From Punica granatum (Eukaryota > Streptophyta > Magnoliopsida > Myrtales > Lythraceae), in NCBI RefSeq assembly GCF_007655135.1, contig NC_045133.1, positions 2,294,001 through 2,358,000 on the forward strand: DNA of 64,000 bases, in the 5' to 3' direction. A program made the translations under genes and the position numbers. Positions within the stretch are counted from its first letter, which is position 1. Each line of letters starts with the position of its first letter. The notes beneath the pieces are model-generated. The model had not been told where the DNA came from. It saw nothing but the letters and a program-made list of their open reading frames with translations, and made no database searches. Shown in pieces: positions 20,782 through 32,769 of the stretch.

Positions 20782-23700
20782 ATGGGGAGGGGAAGGGTGC
20801 AATTGAAGAGGATAGAGAACAAGATCAACCGGCAGGTCACGTTCTCGAAGCGGCGTGTCGGGCTGCTCAAAAAGGCCCACGAGATCTCCATCCTCTGCGA
20901 CGCCGAGGTCGCCCTCATCATCTTCTCCACCAAGGGCAAGCTCTTCGAGTACTCCTCCGATTCCTGGTACCTACACCTACACATTCATTCCATCCGTTCA
21001 TTCGTACTACAAATTCCCCCGATTCGATCCGTCTCGTCTGCATTTCCTCGATTGCCCGTACCACCCGATTGAGCGAAAGTGTTGGCCCCGGGGACGGAAG
21101 TGCGGGGAGGCGATCGATTTAATGTTAAACGATGTTCCCATGAATCCTAGAATGTTCCTATAAGAACATCACTGTAAGAATAAGGATATTCATTGGCTGA
21201 AGAAAAGATTCAAACTTTGTTTTCCAAGAATCAAAAAAAACTTTTGACTGTTTCACTTCTACATGATTGGCTGAAGTATGTCTGAGACGGTGTCTTGTTA
21301 TTTCTTGTCTGCTGTTTGACACGAACAGTATATATATATATATCTATATATATATATATATATCATTATCTGAAGGATTTTCAATAATAATTCTTTTCAT
21401 TTTGGAAGATAATTACTGGTGGCGAAAAAGAAAAAGGACAAAAAGCGAAGTGCACGTCTTTCGAGACGTTTTCCTTTTCTTTCCGAAATTAGGAAGAACA
21501 CCAAGTTTTAGATCCGAACCTATCGGCGATCAGTTTATACTCTCTGATGTATATTAACATCAGTAGAAGGCACCTGATGATGATAATATTATACATATAT
21601 AATATTTATTTATCAGGGTGGAAAAATGGAACTTGATTAATTTAATTTAACAAATAATTATTTTTTTCTCCCCAGAAATGTCTCTTTTACCCTTTCTGGG
21701 GATTTTACAGTTTATTTAACTTTATATTTGGAAAATACATGTCTGCTTAGCTCAAGTAATTCTTCGTTTGAGGGTTTCAATTTACTGCTACGAAAATGCT
21801 TATGTAGTAGATGAGTATCTGATGAATTGAACCTCTCAAAGTTCGATATGAAGCTTCGAACCATTCTGGATGAAAGGGGGCAAATAAGCTCGATTTCTGT
21901 CCCCGGTCTCTCAGAGCATGACTATAAATGTACTCGTAAATCATCCTATAGCTCGAGAGTTGAGCATTTCAGAAAAGCTTATTATCTGTTGGGGTTATTG
22001 GGAATTACAAGCTCATCTGATATTACCGATGGTCAAGCCCAATCACTAACGGGGATATACGGTACGGCCAAACTCGTTTGTTCACTCAACCGCTTCTCAT
22101 GTCTCCAGTTGTTTGGGGTAGAAGGTTTTCAATTAATGCCCTCGGAGCTTGCTCCTGTTTCTTACCTAGGCATTAGTAATTGATCTAACTTTCTCGGTGT
22201 TGTCTTTGTTATTTAAGTAGTTCATCCCATGAGAAGTGTCTATGGTGCAGCACATGCCCGCAAGTAGTTATTTCTTGAAATGAAAGAATGAGCGTAATTT
22301 TGATACCAAATCAACTCCCTCAAATCGATTACGAATTTCAGTTAGATGATCGACTCACAAGCTCTGTTAGTGTGATTTTCTCACGGCCTGCTGCTATTTT
22401 GCAGCATGGAAAGAATCCTCGAGCGATATGAGAGATACTCATATGCGGAAAGGCAGATTCTTGGAAGCAATGGTAGTAATGAAACGCATGTAAGCTTCTC
22501 TATTGGATCGGTCTTTCATAGTCATCTGAAATGTATAGCTTGTTATGAGCACTTCAGCAACTGTATAATGAATTTTTATGATGAGGCGTCTTTGCTAACC
22601 CGTTCCATCTTTTGGTCAATTATGGCAAGTGGTTCATACAGATAGATTGCCCTAAACTATGAAATCCGAATCTTAATGTTGATTATATATCTGAGAAAGC
22701 ATTAAATGCAAATTATGATTAACCCAATGGGGTTGCCTCATTGTCGAAGGATGTGACTTCCTTGGAGAAATCTTAAGCTGAAGTCATACTAAAAATCATG
22801 CAGGAGAATACTCTCTATTAGACCGCTTGCATATTGTAGCCAGACTGACATGTCCCATGGGCTTTGTAGGGTATTTACGTGGATGGTGAGATTAGTCGGG
22901 CGAAGCCCGGACACCCTCGTTATCAAATAATAAAAAAATGCAAATCTTGATTTCAGAGCTGGTCCCTAATATTAGGATCGAATTCATACGATAATTGACG
23001 TAGACACAATGACAAGATTCTTACTGTATATCATCAGAATATATAGATGTAGAGTGACAAAATCAATTAATCACAGTGAGTGGGCACTTGTGCTTGATTT
23101 ATCATTCGTTCGTGACGACATGCTATCCGACAATTTTCTACTAAAATGTATATGGTAGTCTCTACTTGCAAAAACTAATTAATTTTCATCTTCTATCGTT
23201 AGGACTGGCATTTAGAGCATGCAAAGCTCAAAGCAAGAGTGGAGGTTTTACAAAGAAACCAAAGGTAACAGACTCTGGAGTGGAATCACTTATACATGCT
23301 AATCCTCTTGTGTATTCTGTTTCATTAACACTGGGAGGTCGCGTGGTTCTTTGCAGGCATTATAAAGGGGAAGATCTCGATTCTCTGAGCCTCAAGGACC
23401 TTCAGAGTTTGGAGCATCAACTTGATTCAGGTCTCAAGCATATAAGGACTAGAAAGGTACACGCTCTTTACTCTCCCATATATATCAACCTGAGTTAATC
23501 CAGGCCCCCCATCCGTAGCTAGTTTGGCTAAATCCTTCTGGTAACTGTCTTACGTTACAGAATCAACTGATGCATGAATCAATATCTGAGCTTCAGCGCA
23601 AGGTACGAGCTAGCAAGTTCCATACAAACTATAGCTAGTCTACTAGCTGCTCCGAAAGACGACTTCGTAGGTTTCCTCGATTCTCACTCTATCAGGATTC

Positions 23701-24382
23701 TTTGTATCAACAGGACAAGGCATTGCAAGAGCAAAACAACGTGCTTCTTAAGAGGGTGACCCTTCCATAGATAACCGAATCTGCCAACTCCATTTATTTG
23801 CATAATATCAGCTTATTATGCATTCTCAATCTCAACTTATTTTAAGACAGAGAGAACGGATTTCATTTTACCATAAATATGTATGAAGGTGTGTGAATTG
23901 AATATATATTTTCGTGATGTAAAGCTTGCCTGGTTGAAATTAGGTGAAGGAGAAGGAACGGAAGGAGAAGGAGATGGCAGAGTCTCAGGTGGCTTCTTTG
24001 GATCGACAGCATAACGAGCACTCCGTAAACTCGGCCGTAGTTGTCCTGCCCCCTGCATCGAATCCTCTCAGCAGCTTCAGGTCGGTCTCTCAAGAAACTT
24101 CATTCAATTGTGTCTCTTTGCAACCAAAAACCGACTCCCTAAATACACATCTCAAACTAAAAAGGGAAATCTGCTTTATAGAGGGACGAAACTGCTCCTT
24201 ACATTACTAGAACTGATCATTGAGACACTACTAGCTTCTTAATTCCCGTTGTTTTTGGTTCGTATTCCCTCAGTCCTTGTCAAGAAAGACTAGATGGACG
24301 TTTGGATGGAGGAAAGTCGGCCCAGCTGAACCGAGCCGCTTCTCTTCTTCCCCCATGGATGCTTCGGGAAGATCTAAACTGA
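20782..24382 (+). CDS. FRUITFULL/AP1-clade (SQUA) MADS-box transcription factor (8 exons, 253 aa)
   Basis: Exons: 20782-20966, 22405-22489, 23203-23264, 23357-23456, 23561-23602, 23714-23755, 23944-24080, 24274-24382; 762 nt, in frame to TGA, all introns GT-AG. Residues 1-60 are the MADS domain ([38 protein letters not shown]). [17 protein letters not shown] is the SQUA I-region signature; the K domain spans about 91-172 ([35 protein letters not shown]). Near the end LLPPWML is the FUL-like C-terminal motif; the euAP1 farnesylation tail is absent. Such proteins act in the nucleus, with SEP partners, in floral transition, meristem identity and fruit development. Exon 2 is 85 nt, two codons longer than the usual 79. 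It lies 8.5 kb after the SEP-like gene on the same strand. FUL-like is firm; the AGL79 subgroup is not excluded. Confidence 0.93.
21329..21363. repeat. (AT)n microsatellite in FUL-like intron 1
   Basis: Two TA runs, separated by a single C, lie in the 1.4-kb first intron. Confidence 0.9.
22790..22935 (+). repeat. SINE-like insertion in FUL-like intron 2
   Basis: The segment contains GTGGATGGTGAGATTAGTC and the hairpin CGGGCGAAGCCCG, followed by GACACCCTCG and an ATCAAATAATAAAAAAATG tail. That is the style of plant SINE 3' regions. No A/B boxes or target-site duplication were recognised. Confidence 0.35.
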
Positions 24383-27300
24383 CGAAACGAAAGAACGATC
24401 CTGATATGCATTTTTTATGTCCATAAATCATATTATGTAGACGTATCTATAATCTATATCTCTACATATATATATAAGAAGGGATAGTAGTTTCCTGAAT
24501 CTTGAGCATCCTTTTTATGAAAACTGTGACATCGTTCAGAGTGTGTCAATGTAGAGAGGTATAGATCAATGAGCCTGCTTTTGTCTTGATGTATATCATA
24601 TTTCTGGTCAATGTATTCTGGTACGTACAGATATATAATTATATATATTGGAATAATTATTATGCTGTACATTATGAGTGTTTCTTTTAGGTCAAACGGA
24701 TCATCAACAACAAGAAAGAATCAACCTCACTACTATGATATGATAGTCCATATCAATTCATGATGGACATGAATATATACAGCCTACCCATGGAATTTTG
24801 ATATTCCCGCAGTCATTCTCGATTCACGGAATTTCCGAACACATTCTAGAACAACTTTTGCCAGGTGACAAGATTATTGGACATCTCGACATCATCTGTC
24901 TTATATATATTTTTTTTCTTGCTGGATCTTTGTCTTATAATGTTATGTGATCGGTAAATCAATATTTTCTTAGGACCTTACTTAAGAATAGTATGTCGAG
25001 CCTTTTTTTTTTTTATAGTTAAATTCAGGGAACGGGACAACCCGGCACGTTGTCTAAGAGAGTCCAATGGATATGCATGCAGGCAAGTCACTGGGGAATA
25101 ATGTTGGATTTGAAATGTTGCCAAATTATCAATGCATGGGAGGAGGGGAGACACTTGTGACTTTATTTTGAAATATATATTCCTTATTATCATTTATTAA
25201 AAATAATAAGACCTAAAAACATGTGGTCTATGAAGCATGCAGGCCTCCGTTCATCTGAAATTCCACGGATGCAGTTGACTATTCCAAGCTCTCTGTTCCC
25301 AAACTAATAATTGCAATCCTGGGAACTCATTATTGATTATTTATTGGTTCACCTTTAGTTTGTTTCTAGTTGCTATTTCCAGGCCAATTTAATAATCAGT
25401 GGCCTATGTTTCTCCAGGAAGGTTAGAAAAAGAAGAAAGACATGAATCAGGCAGGAATAGTGCTGCAGGTTTGACTGGCTATATATATATACACACACAT
25501 ACGTACATGTTTGTATGGTTCCCTTCATCTTTGTCTCCTACTGCTACTGGTCGTATTGATTTCCAGCGAGATTATCTATTAATTAGTTATTGCTTTTCCA
25601 GCCAAGAAAATTGGCTAATTACATAAAGCCCGAAATTGGAAAAATTAGGATGAGAAGCAGTATCGAGTGATCAAGGAAATTCTAATTGGGTTGCAGCGGA
25701 CGGATGAAACGTCCGTGGTACGTGAATGCTGGTCATGATTCTGTCAAACGTACAGTACTATTACTTTTCTTATCATGATAACTTCATGGGGAAGTTCTAC
25801 TGTGTATCCCGGTGAAACACGATCTTCCCGCCGTCGGATGCCTACCGCACCGTGGGGCCCACCCGCATCCAATGAGTGAGATGCTGTGTCCCGGTGACAC
25901 ACGGTCATAATAGCCGGACCGGACGGCCTCTAATTAGGTGCAAAGTAGCCTATTCTGGTTTATACTGGCCCTATTAATCTGTAATCAGCATGATATTAAG
26001 TGAGTTGGACTGATTTTAACTAATATCCTATAATTTGGTTGTGCCTTGAATAGCTAAAGTTATTGAATAAAGAGTACATAAATGGTTTATGCCTTGATCC
26101 ATCTCTGAGCTCGATAACATATCAAGCATGGTTTGTTTGTTTTTTTTTTTCTCGGTTAGAATTTGTATGGAAAAATAAAGGTCGTGGCTAGTGAACCATT
26201 TTCATGCCTTATAGATCAAAATGATCGACTGGCTAAACGTGATTTCGATGTATAAAAATGTAAAAGGAAAAAAAATGCAAGGACAAGAAATTTATGATCA
26301 TCTCGAACATTGGTTTGTCTGGTCTTTTTTTTTTGGTTCCCACCCTTTTTTGCCCCGATTGAGTCCAGCAAACGTGGGAATCGCATTATAAAAAATAGAA
26401 AGAGTCAAACTTTCCAGCGAGGGGTTGCAATTAAATTCTATTCATGGCTGGCACGATCAAACAATTATGGGAAACCCACCGTCATTGACACCAACACAAA
26501 CAAACAATACATGAATTCAATGTCACCTTTGAACTAATTTTTAACTGGGAATTATTAAAAAGAATATCGTTCACTCCAAAAGTCAAACTGACCAACTTCT
26601 GGGACAGTGACATCGATCTACATACTTTTCCTGCATTAATCCGTTTTATTTATCTGGTTGCTGTTCTATTTTATCGAATCGTTTTTTTTTATAAGCATGT
26701 TCTATCGAATCGTTAAGAGTTGTATTTCCTATCGATATGCTTTATTAGCATAGCAACGGAACCCGTTTTTCTCATTGATACTCCTCTATTTGGTGCATTG
26801 GTGCGGTCATGGACAGCAATTGCCTCTTGCCTTTAACATTTTTCTTTCTTTGCGAAAAATACACTTATAGCAGCACTAATTGCACCAAAAATGCAGTCGG
26901 TTTTTTTTTTATTGACCTTAGAATTGAGAATAATATGAATTTAGGGAAATAAATTTGAGAAGAGTAATTTGCGTCACTTAACCCAAATGGAGTCAGTAGT
27001 CATCTATATAATATCAATAATCGAGATTACAAGAGGATATTATGATATATTACATAAGTATTCTTAATAAGTTCAAATGGAAAACATCTCCGAATAATAT
27101 TCATAAATAAATAAATGAGCACAACGATGAGAAGGCAAGTTTCGGTGACAGTATCGGCAATAAATATAATGTAAATTTAGAGAAAGAAACTTGAGAAAAG
27201 TAATTTGCCTCACTTAAATCAAATTAATTAGGCAGAAAAAAATATAAATAACAATAACCAAAATTACAAATGGATATCGGTGATAGAGTTACAAATATTC

Positions 27301-27475
27301 ATAATATATAGATATAGAAAACATATCCAAATAATATTTCTAAATATCCTAAGTATCCTCGAATAAGAATATTATGCAAGCAAAAAATGGGTCCCACTAG
27401 AATTCTCAATGGCAATTGGTTGAGTGGCCCAGTCTAGTATTTCATACAACATCCCATATTTGTGCTCCTCCATAT
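24383..27475. other. Intergenic, no gene seen
   Basis: Contains the FUL-like 3' region and the USP-like promoter. A short GC-rich segment at 25800-25910 has paired TGTGT...CCCGGTGA motifs that can fold. Repeated AT-rich phrases occur at 26940-27060 and 27180-27310 (AGAAACTTGAGAAAAGTAAT and variants). No coding sequence is supported. Confidence 0.5.
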
Positions 27476-27551
27476 ATGGGTATATATATACACAGAAAGA
27501 TTCACATTTGGTATCTAAAATCTCACAATCAAAACGAAGTTGCGAAGCAAA
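27476..27551 (+). promoter_or_regulatory. Core promoter of the USP-like gene
   Basis: A TATATATATA run (about 27480-27490) lies 60-70 bases before the ATG, giving a predicted leader of about 35-40 bases. The start site is inferred, not seen. Confidence 0.45.
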
Positions 27552-28432
27552 ATGGGACGAGGTCACATAGCGATCCCGAGATTCGGCATCCGCCTCCGGT
27601 CGCCGCCACCGAGAGTGAACCACATCTCCTCCATGGTGAAGACTGCCACCCCCGAAGGCAAGAACATAAGTTATCCCCTCGGAGATGAGGCCGAGGATGG
27701 CGGTCCTGCCTATTCCGGGAACAGGGTGATGGTGGTGGTGGACTCGAGCCTCGACTCCGAGGGGGCTCTCGAGTGGGCCCTGACTCACACGGTCCAGAGC
27801 CACCAGGACTGCATTGTTCTGCTTCATGTCATCAAGCCGTTCGATAAAGGTGAGGTAGTTAGCACGACTGGTCGGGTCGCTGGTCAGGTCGACTAATTCC
27901 AAGAACCTGATTTTATGCTAAACATTCATTAATCTCATGGAAATCCTTTTGTTGTTAGATGGGGCAGAGCATAGTGGAAAGTTCAATCTCAGGGCTCATG
28001 AAGTTCTGCATTCGATGAGAAATATGTGCAGATCGAGGAGACCTTCGGTAAGTTTGAATTTCCTAATCAAGAACCCATTCGATCCAATGTCGAACGAAAA
28101 ATATCGAGCTTTTTTTCTAATTGGTCTTGCGATCGTTGTAGGTGAAGGTGGAGGTGGCAACGGTGGAGGGGGAGAAGAAGGGGCAGGTGATAGTCGAAGA
28201 GGCCAAGAGGCAGAGGGTGTCCCTGCTGGTCCTGGGCCAAAGGCGGCGGCCCGCAATGTGGCAGCTGGTGCGGCGGTTGTGGACGAGAAAGAGGCAGCGC
28301 CGCCTCGGGATGGTGGAGTACTGCATACAGAACGCTAGCTGCATGGCCATTGCGATGAGGAGGAAGAGTAGGAAGCTCGGCGGGTATTTGATCACCACGA
28401 AGCGCCACAAGAACTTCTGGCTCTTAGCTTAA
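27552..28432 (+). CDS. Universal stress protein (USPA)-like protein (3 exons, 225 aa)
   Basis: Exons: 27552-27849, 27959-28047, 28142-28432; 678 nt, GT-AG introns, ending TTAGCTTAA. After an Arg/Pro-rich 55-residue head, residues 57-99 carry the first strand and helix of the fold (GNRVMVVVDSS, GALEWALTHTV, CIVLLHVIKP). Exon 3 carries KVEVATVEGEK, VSLLVLGQRRR and a tail with GMVEYCIQNASCMAIAMRRK and GGYLITTKRHKNFWLLA. This matches a plant-specific adenine-nucleotide-hydrolase-like USP group. The biochemical role is not established; USP domains often bind ATP, but a clear G-2X-G-9X-G(S/T) ATP motif is not seen. The start is the first ATG after a TATA run. A broken partial copy lies at 60457-60828. 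Confidence 0.85.
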
Positions 28433-29148
28433 TCAATTAATTTTAATTAATTCAAGTTCAATTGCAAATATTCATGACTTCAATGTGGTTCATTGATAGT
28501 TCACCCGGCTCGTGTAGTTTGTCAATTGATGCAAGAATATAAATTAGACCGTCTTTGTTTTTTTCTTGAGTCATCGGTACCGTCCTCAACTCTTAAACGT
28601 TATCCGCATAACTTGAACAAATGGGAGATCTTGTATGCGCTAAATCATTTATTAAATATAATTGTCAATTTGATGACAAGGGGGAGAAAAAGGATCACAT
28701 TTGGATTTTCTTACTAGGGTTGGTTTATTGGTTTATTTATCTTATAATTGATGGTATTGTACCAAAATGAGCGTATATTCTCATTTTTCTTATTTTAGCT
28801 TATGGGATTGGCCGATCGCTTTTTATGTCCCCTTCTCTCCGGTCTTTTTCCTTCTCTCTTCCCTCTCCACTGCCCAGAATTCAGACCCCTCTGATCTCCC
28901 CGTGGCCGATTGTCTCCACTATTTGCCAGTCGTGGCAAGCTTGTGATTGGAAGCTCATGACAGCCCCCTTTCTTTGTTCTCCTTCTCCCGCGGCCTTTTT
29001 CTTTTTTTATTCATTAGCTCCTCGTCCTCGCGTCTATTTATTTAATTTTCTATTTCTCATTTCTTGTATTAAACTTATGAACCTAACAAAAAGGATAGTT
29101 TGTTAATATTACTCAAAAGCAAAAAGGATAGGTGTTACTCAAAAACAT
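28433..29148. other. Downstream flank of the USP-like gene, duplicated at about 60829-61390
   Basis: No gene. Phrases such as GCATGACTTCAATGTGGTTCATT, CATTTATTAAATATAAT and TTATCTTATAATTGATGG are shared in the same order with the flank of the USP pseudogene, so both copies came from one segment. This copy has extra CT-rich sequence at 28840-29000. Confidence 0.6.
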
Positions 29149-29580
29149 GTTCTTTTAGTAAAACTGAATCGACAAATATTCATGTGTAAAAAAATCATCA
29201 TGGTACGAGGCACATCCAATTATGATAAAATCTTAGCCGACATTCATCCATATCACATGCCTATTATATTTTATCAATCAATTTTATTAAGTATTTTATT
29301 AGGGTCGCACCCATCATTAAATATTAGCCAAAATAAAAAATATCGAAAAAATAAAATTGGAATGCTCTTAACAATGTGACTCGTTATATATGTCATGCTA
29401 ATTTTTTGCATGTCCATGCACTGTTGGATTCTTCTCTTTATAACAATGTAATTTGCTATATATGTCATGGCATTTATTCATTTTCTGTTTCCTCTTTTGA
29501 ACTTACCAATTATGAAACTCGTGGTTCGTGGATTTGAGTGAAAGAGACGGAGTAATTGGAGGTACCAATAAAAAGATAAA

Positions 29581-29842
29581 AGGGAAATTTACCCCAAATG
29601 ACCTATGTTTACATGTTTTGTCAAATCTATCGTATGTTTACCTGACGTGGCACGTGAAACGATAGTGAGCCAGACTTGCCACGTGGGCGCCACGTCAGCA
29701 CGGCCGTTAAATGTTGATGGAAAAGATAACGCCGGGATAGATTTGATACAAAAAGTAAAGCATGTGATATATCTGATAAAAAAAAACATATGATAAATTT
29801 GATAAAACGGGTAAATCATGGACCATTTGAGGTAAAAACTCC
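29581..29842. mobile_element. Mutator-type MITE, 262 bp
   Basis: Imperfect inverted ends (left AGGGAAATTTACCCCAAATG; right end, reverse complement, GGAGTTTTTACCTCAAATGG) extend for about 60 bases. A perfect 9-bp duplication AAAGATAAA flanks it (29572-29580, 29843-29851). Nine-bp duplications with long TIRs are typical of Mutator-like elements. There is no transposase ORF. The matching duplicate near 50600 lacks it. Confidence 0.82.
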
Positions 29843-29875
29843 AAAGATAAATGTATATAAGAAATTAGGGATATG

Positions 29876-30013
29876 TTTGCATGATTGAGATTATGTTCCA
29901 TTTCTGCACCAATTTGCGAACTACGTATGTGGTCAGAACCCTCATCTCAGTATTAGTTCCATCAGTTATCCAGAGTCCAAAGAATAGGAAAACGCCTTCT
30001 GTAAAATGGGTTA
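29876..30013 (+). pseudogene. Orphan SPH promoter with start codon but no gene
   Basis: The upstream module seen before the intact SPH genes (ATGATTGAGATTATGTTCC..., CACCAATTTGCGAACTA..., GAGTCCAAAGAATAGG) is present and ends at an ATG (30006). It then reads only GGT before TAA. After that the sequence joins material that in the other copy lies about 0.7 kb beyond the SPH stop (near 51880), so the coding region was deleted. Confidence 0.75.
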
Positions 30014-32498
30014 AGTCTTTATTTTCTCAGTAGAATCATTAATATTGTCTGTTTTTCTCTAGAAAAAATTATGGGAGACATTGCTCTTACGATTCCGATA
30101 GATTTAGTATTGTAGATTACATGTTGATTAACTGTCTATCTTACATATAAAAGAATAACAATAATAATAAATTGTCGACATGATGACAATGGAAAGACAA
30201 AAGGTTTATATTTGGATTTCCTCCCTGGAGTTTGGTTTTTCGTTCTGGGTAAATTCAATTAACCGGTAATGCCGTAAGTATATTCATAAATTTCTAACAT
30301 AATTTATTGTGATGAAGATAATCAACTCAATGAGTTTAGTTAATTATCATTATAATTTGAATAAGCATCTTTTATAAACTATTAAAACTTGATGATAATG
30401 ATATCAGATATTAATCATTTTGTAGCAAAATCAACATACAGTTTCGTTTTTCTCTTTCTTGCTTATAGGATGGGGTCACTTGTTCATCCCAAATTTATCA
30501 TCATTTAATTTTTTCCGTTATCTCTTTGTGTTTGTCCACATAAATATGCATATTCTAGTCGATTCTTTACTAAAATATAAAATTAAGTTCTTCTATTACA
30601 AGTAATATGTAAGAAATAATTTTTGTTGTTCATTTCATATTATATTTATTAACACCATAATAAAATTTGAATCTCCTAGACTATGTTAGAGAATATATTA
30701 GAATAAGTTACAGGCACTGTAAATTAATTTGTATTTTCTAATTAAAGTATGTGATTTTTTTTTCAATGTAATTTATATGAATATATTCGCTAGCATAAAA
30801 GGGGAGAGAATGAGTGAAAATGTCATTAAAAATAAAAGAACAGGAGTAAGAGCGTATCAATGAAGATAAATGATGACTTAAAATTTAGAATAAGAAAGGG
30901 GAAAAAGAAAAAGACAAACAAAAAAAAAAGCTCCATGGAATGGAAAATGAATAATAGATTGAAGAAAACAACCACATCTTGTCCATATCTACATTTTCCT
31001 TTTATTTGACATTTGACATCAGGACAAGAAGGAAAATATAACTGATGGCCTGTTAGTAAACGGAAGTAAGAATATTTCACAAATAATTTTGAGATTTATT
31101 ACTCCATATTACCATTAATTTCACATTTATAAAAGATATCTATATACAATTATAAAAATCGATGCAACGCCTCAATAATGTCACGTAGGATATGAGTAAT
31201 ATATCGTTGAGTTACTTTTGGAATTCTCACGAATCACAACGCAACAAATGTAATCTTATATCATGTCATCCTACTAATAGAACTTCAAAAGTTTTTCAAT
31301 TATGGAAGTAGACAAGTCATTTATAAATAGAATTTAAGAGATAAAATATCTCGCCATTTGGTTGGTTGCACCATACCATCAAGTAAAAAGTGTAAGTAAA
31401 AATTAAGTATTTTACTGAAAAATAAGTAAAATTCTTCCAAATTTGTGCTTGATTTCAAAAATTGAGGAGTTTGTAATCTGTTTTGAAATTTATGCAACTT
31501 ACTTTTTTTATTAATAATTTACCAAAAGTTCAAGTAATTTACAAGAAATTATAGTAATTTATTTTTTGTATAGTGCAACCGATTGTGACATTTTCCACAT
31601 GCCCACATCATCCTTATTGGAGATTCTACAACGATTTACTAGCAAAAATAATTACAGTAGTTGTTTTATTTTCAGCTATTAAATCCCGTAAGGTAAGATT
31701 CACTCGTACACGTGTCCAAAATCTTTTTACTTGAAGATTTACCATTTATACTTTGACTTTCAATATTTTCGACTACGCATCTTCTAGACAACGCTCGGTC
31801 GCGTACATGAACGAGTCGAATTTTGTTCAATATTAAACCGAACTAGAATCTACCGATTCAATTAAGTAAATAATAATTTGTAACTTAAAAAAAAGAAGAA
31901 AAAACACATAATAAAACAAACAACTTTCTACATTATTCCCTCTCCCAATATTAGAAGTGAGACCACCCGCAAAATCAAATCAAGCAACCCTAAGAAATTC
32001 AAACGAAAACTCAATTAAATCAAATCGACATTAAGCAAACATCAGATTTAGTAGATTTCCCAGAATAATATAAAAACATCAAAGCTGACTTTGAATTCAA
32101 TGCATTAGAGTAATATAAAGGCTCAATGCTCAAATCGGGGTGGTCTGAATCAATGGCTGGGTGGAATCTCTCAAAGATACATGGCGTGTTATAGTATGAG
32201 CACAACTTAGCACTTGATTTCCTTATCCTACTTCCCACAGAGTCCGAAGCTGCTCCCCAGCTTCGCCACTAATAATTTGTAAATCTCGACAATTGACTTT
32301 GTTGATCATGGTGAACAAGAAGAGGCAAATCTAGCAGATCCCCATGAACATCCACGAGCTTACAATGGACATGGCACAAAACTAAATATCGATTGAATTG
32401 TCGATTGAATTTTTTAGGTATTATTTAGGAAAAAAATAAACGATGATATCGAGTATCATTATTTAGTTTTTCTTTTTTTAAAAAAAAGTTATTAAATT

Positions 32499-32648
32499 TA
32501 TTAAATTTCCATTGGGCTTATACGGGCTCGAGCTCATTTCCACTTAAAAGCTCAAACTGATAAGTGGTGATACCCAAGTCTCATATAAACCCATGGATAT
32601 TCTTTTTCTTTTCCGATATGGGATTTATCCCATTTTTACTCCTCAACA
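32499..32648 (-). mobile_element. Solo LTR of a TRIM-type element
   Basis: On the minus strand it starts TGTTGAGGAG and shares the order GGTTTATATGAGACTTGGGT, TATCAG, GAGCTTTT, GGGCTCGAG-like and AAGCCCAA with the TRIM LTRs at 3425-4010. AAATT flanks it (32494-32498, 32649-32653). The partner block has the empty site GTTATTAAATTATTATG. One LTR without an interior is the usual result of LTR-LTR recombination. Confidence 0.75.
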
Positions 32649-32769
32649 AAATTATTATGTATTTAATTAATCCGGTAGATTTCGGTTTGATATTAATTCG
32701 AACTGGATTCGATTCAACTGAGCGTCGTCTAGAAGATGTGCAGTCGAAAATGTCGAAAATCAAAGTATG

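Larger units (their letters stand above)
29149..30574. repeat. Older diverged duplicate of 50168-52439 (SPH unit, left part)
   Basis: Sequence from AGTAAAACTGAAT... onward matches 50168-50610, then 29885-30574 matches 50620-50740 and about 51880-52439, with roughly one difference per ten bases by eye. This copy lacks the SPH coding sequence and carries an inserted MITE. Confidence 0.75.

Noticed and set aside
20772..21163. Two extra open frames over FUL-like exon 1
   Set aside because: They overlap the MADS-domain exon in other frames and run into the intron; shadows.
25800..25910. Possible small MITE with TGTGT...CCCGGTGA ends
   Set aside because: Inverted similarity is short and no target-site duplication was found; left as unassigned.
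27937..28410. Gly-rich + frame and Pro/His/Leu-rich minus frames
   Set aside because: Frame shadows of USP-like exon 3, which has a clear conserved product in another + frame.
32020..32238. Small minus ORF also present at 53885-54127
   Set aside because: Conserved only because the whole block is recently duplicated; no domain, and its N terminus changes in the divergent island.
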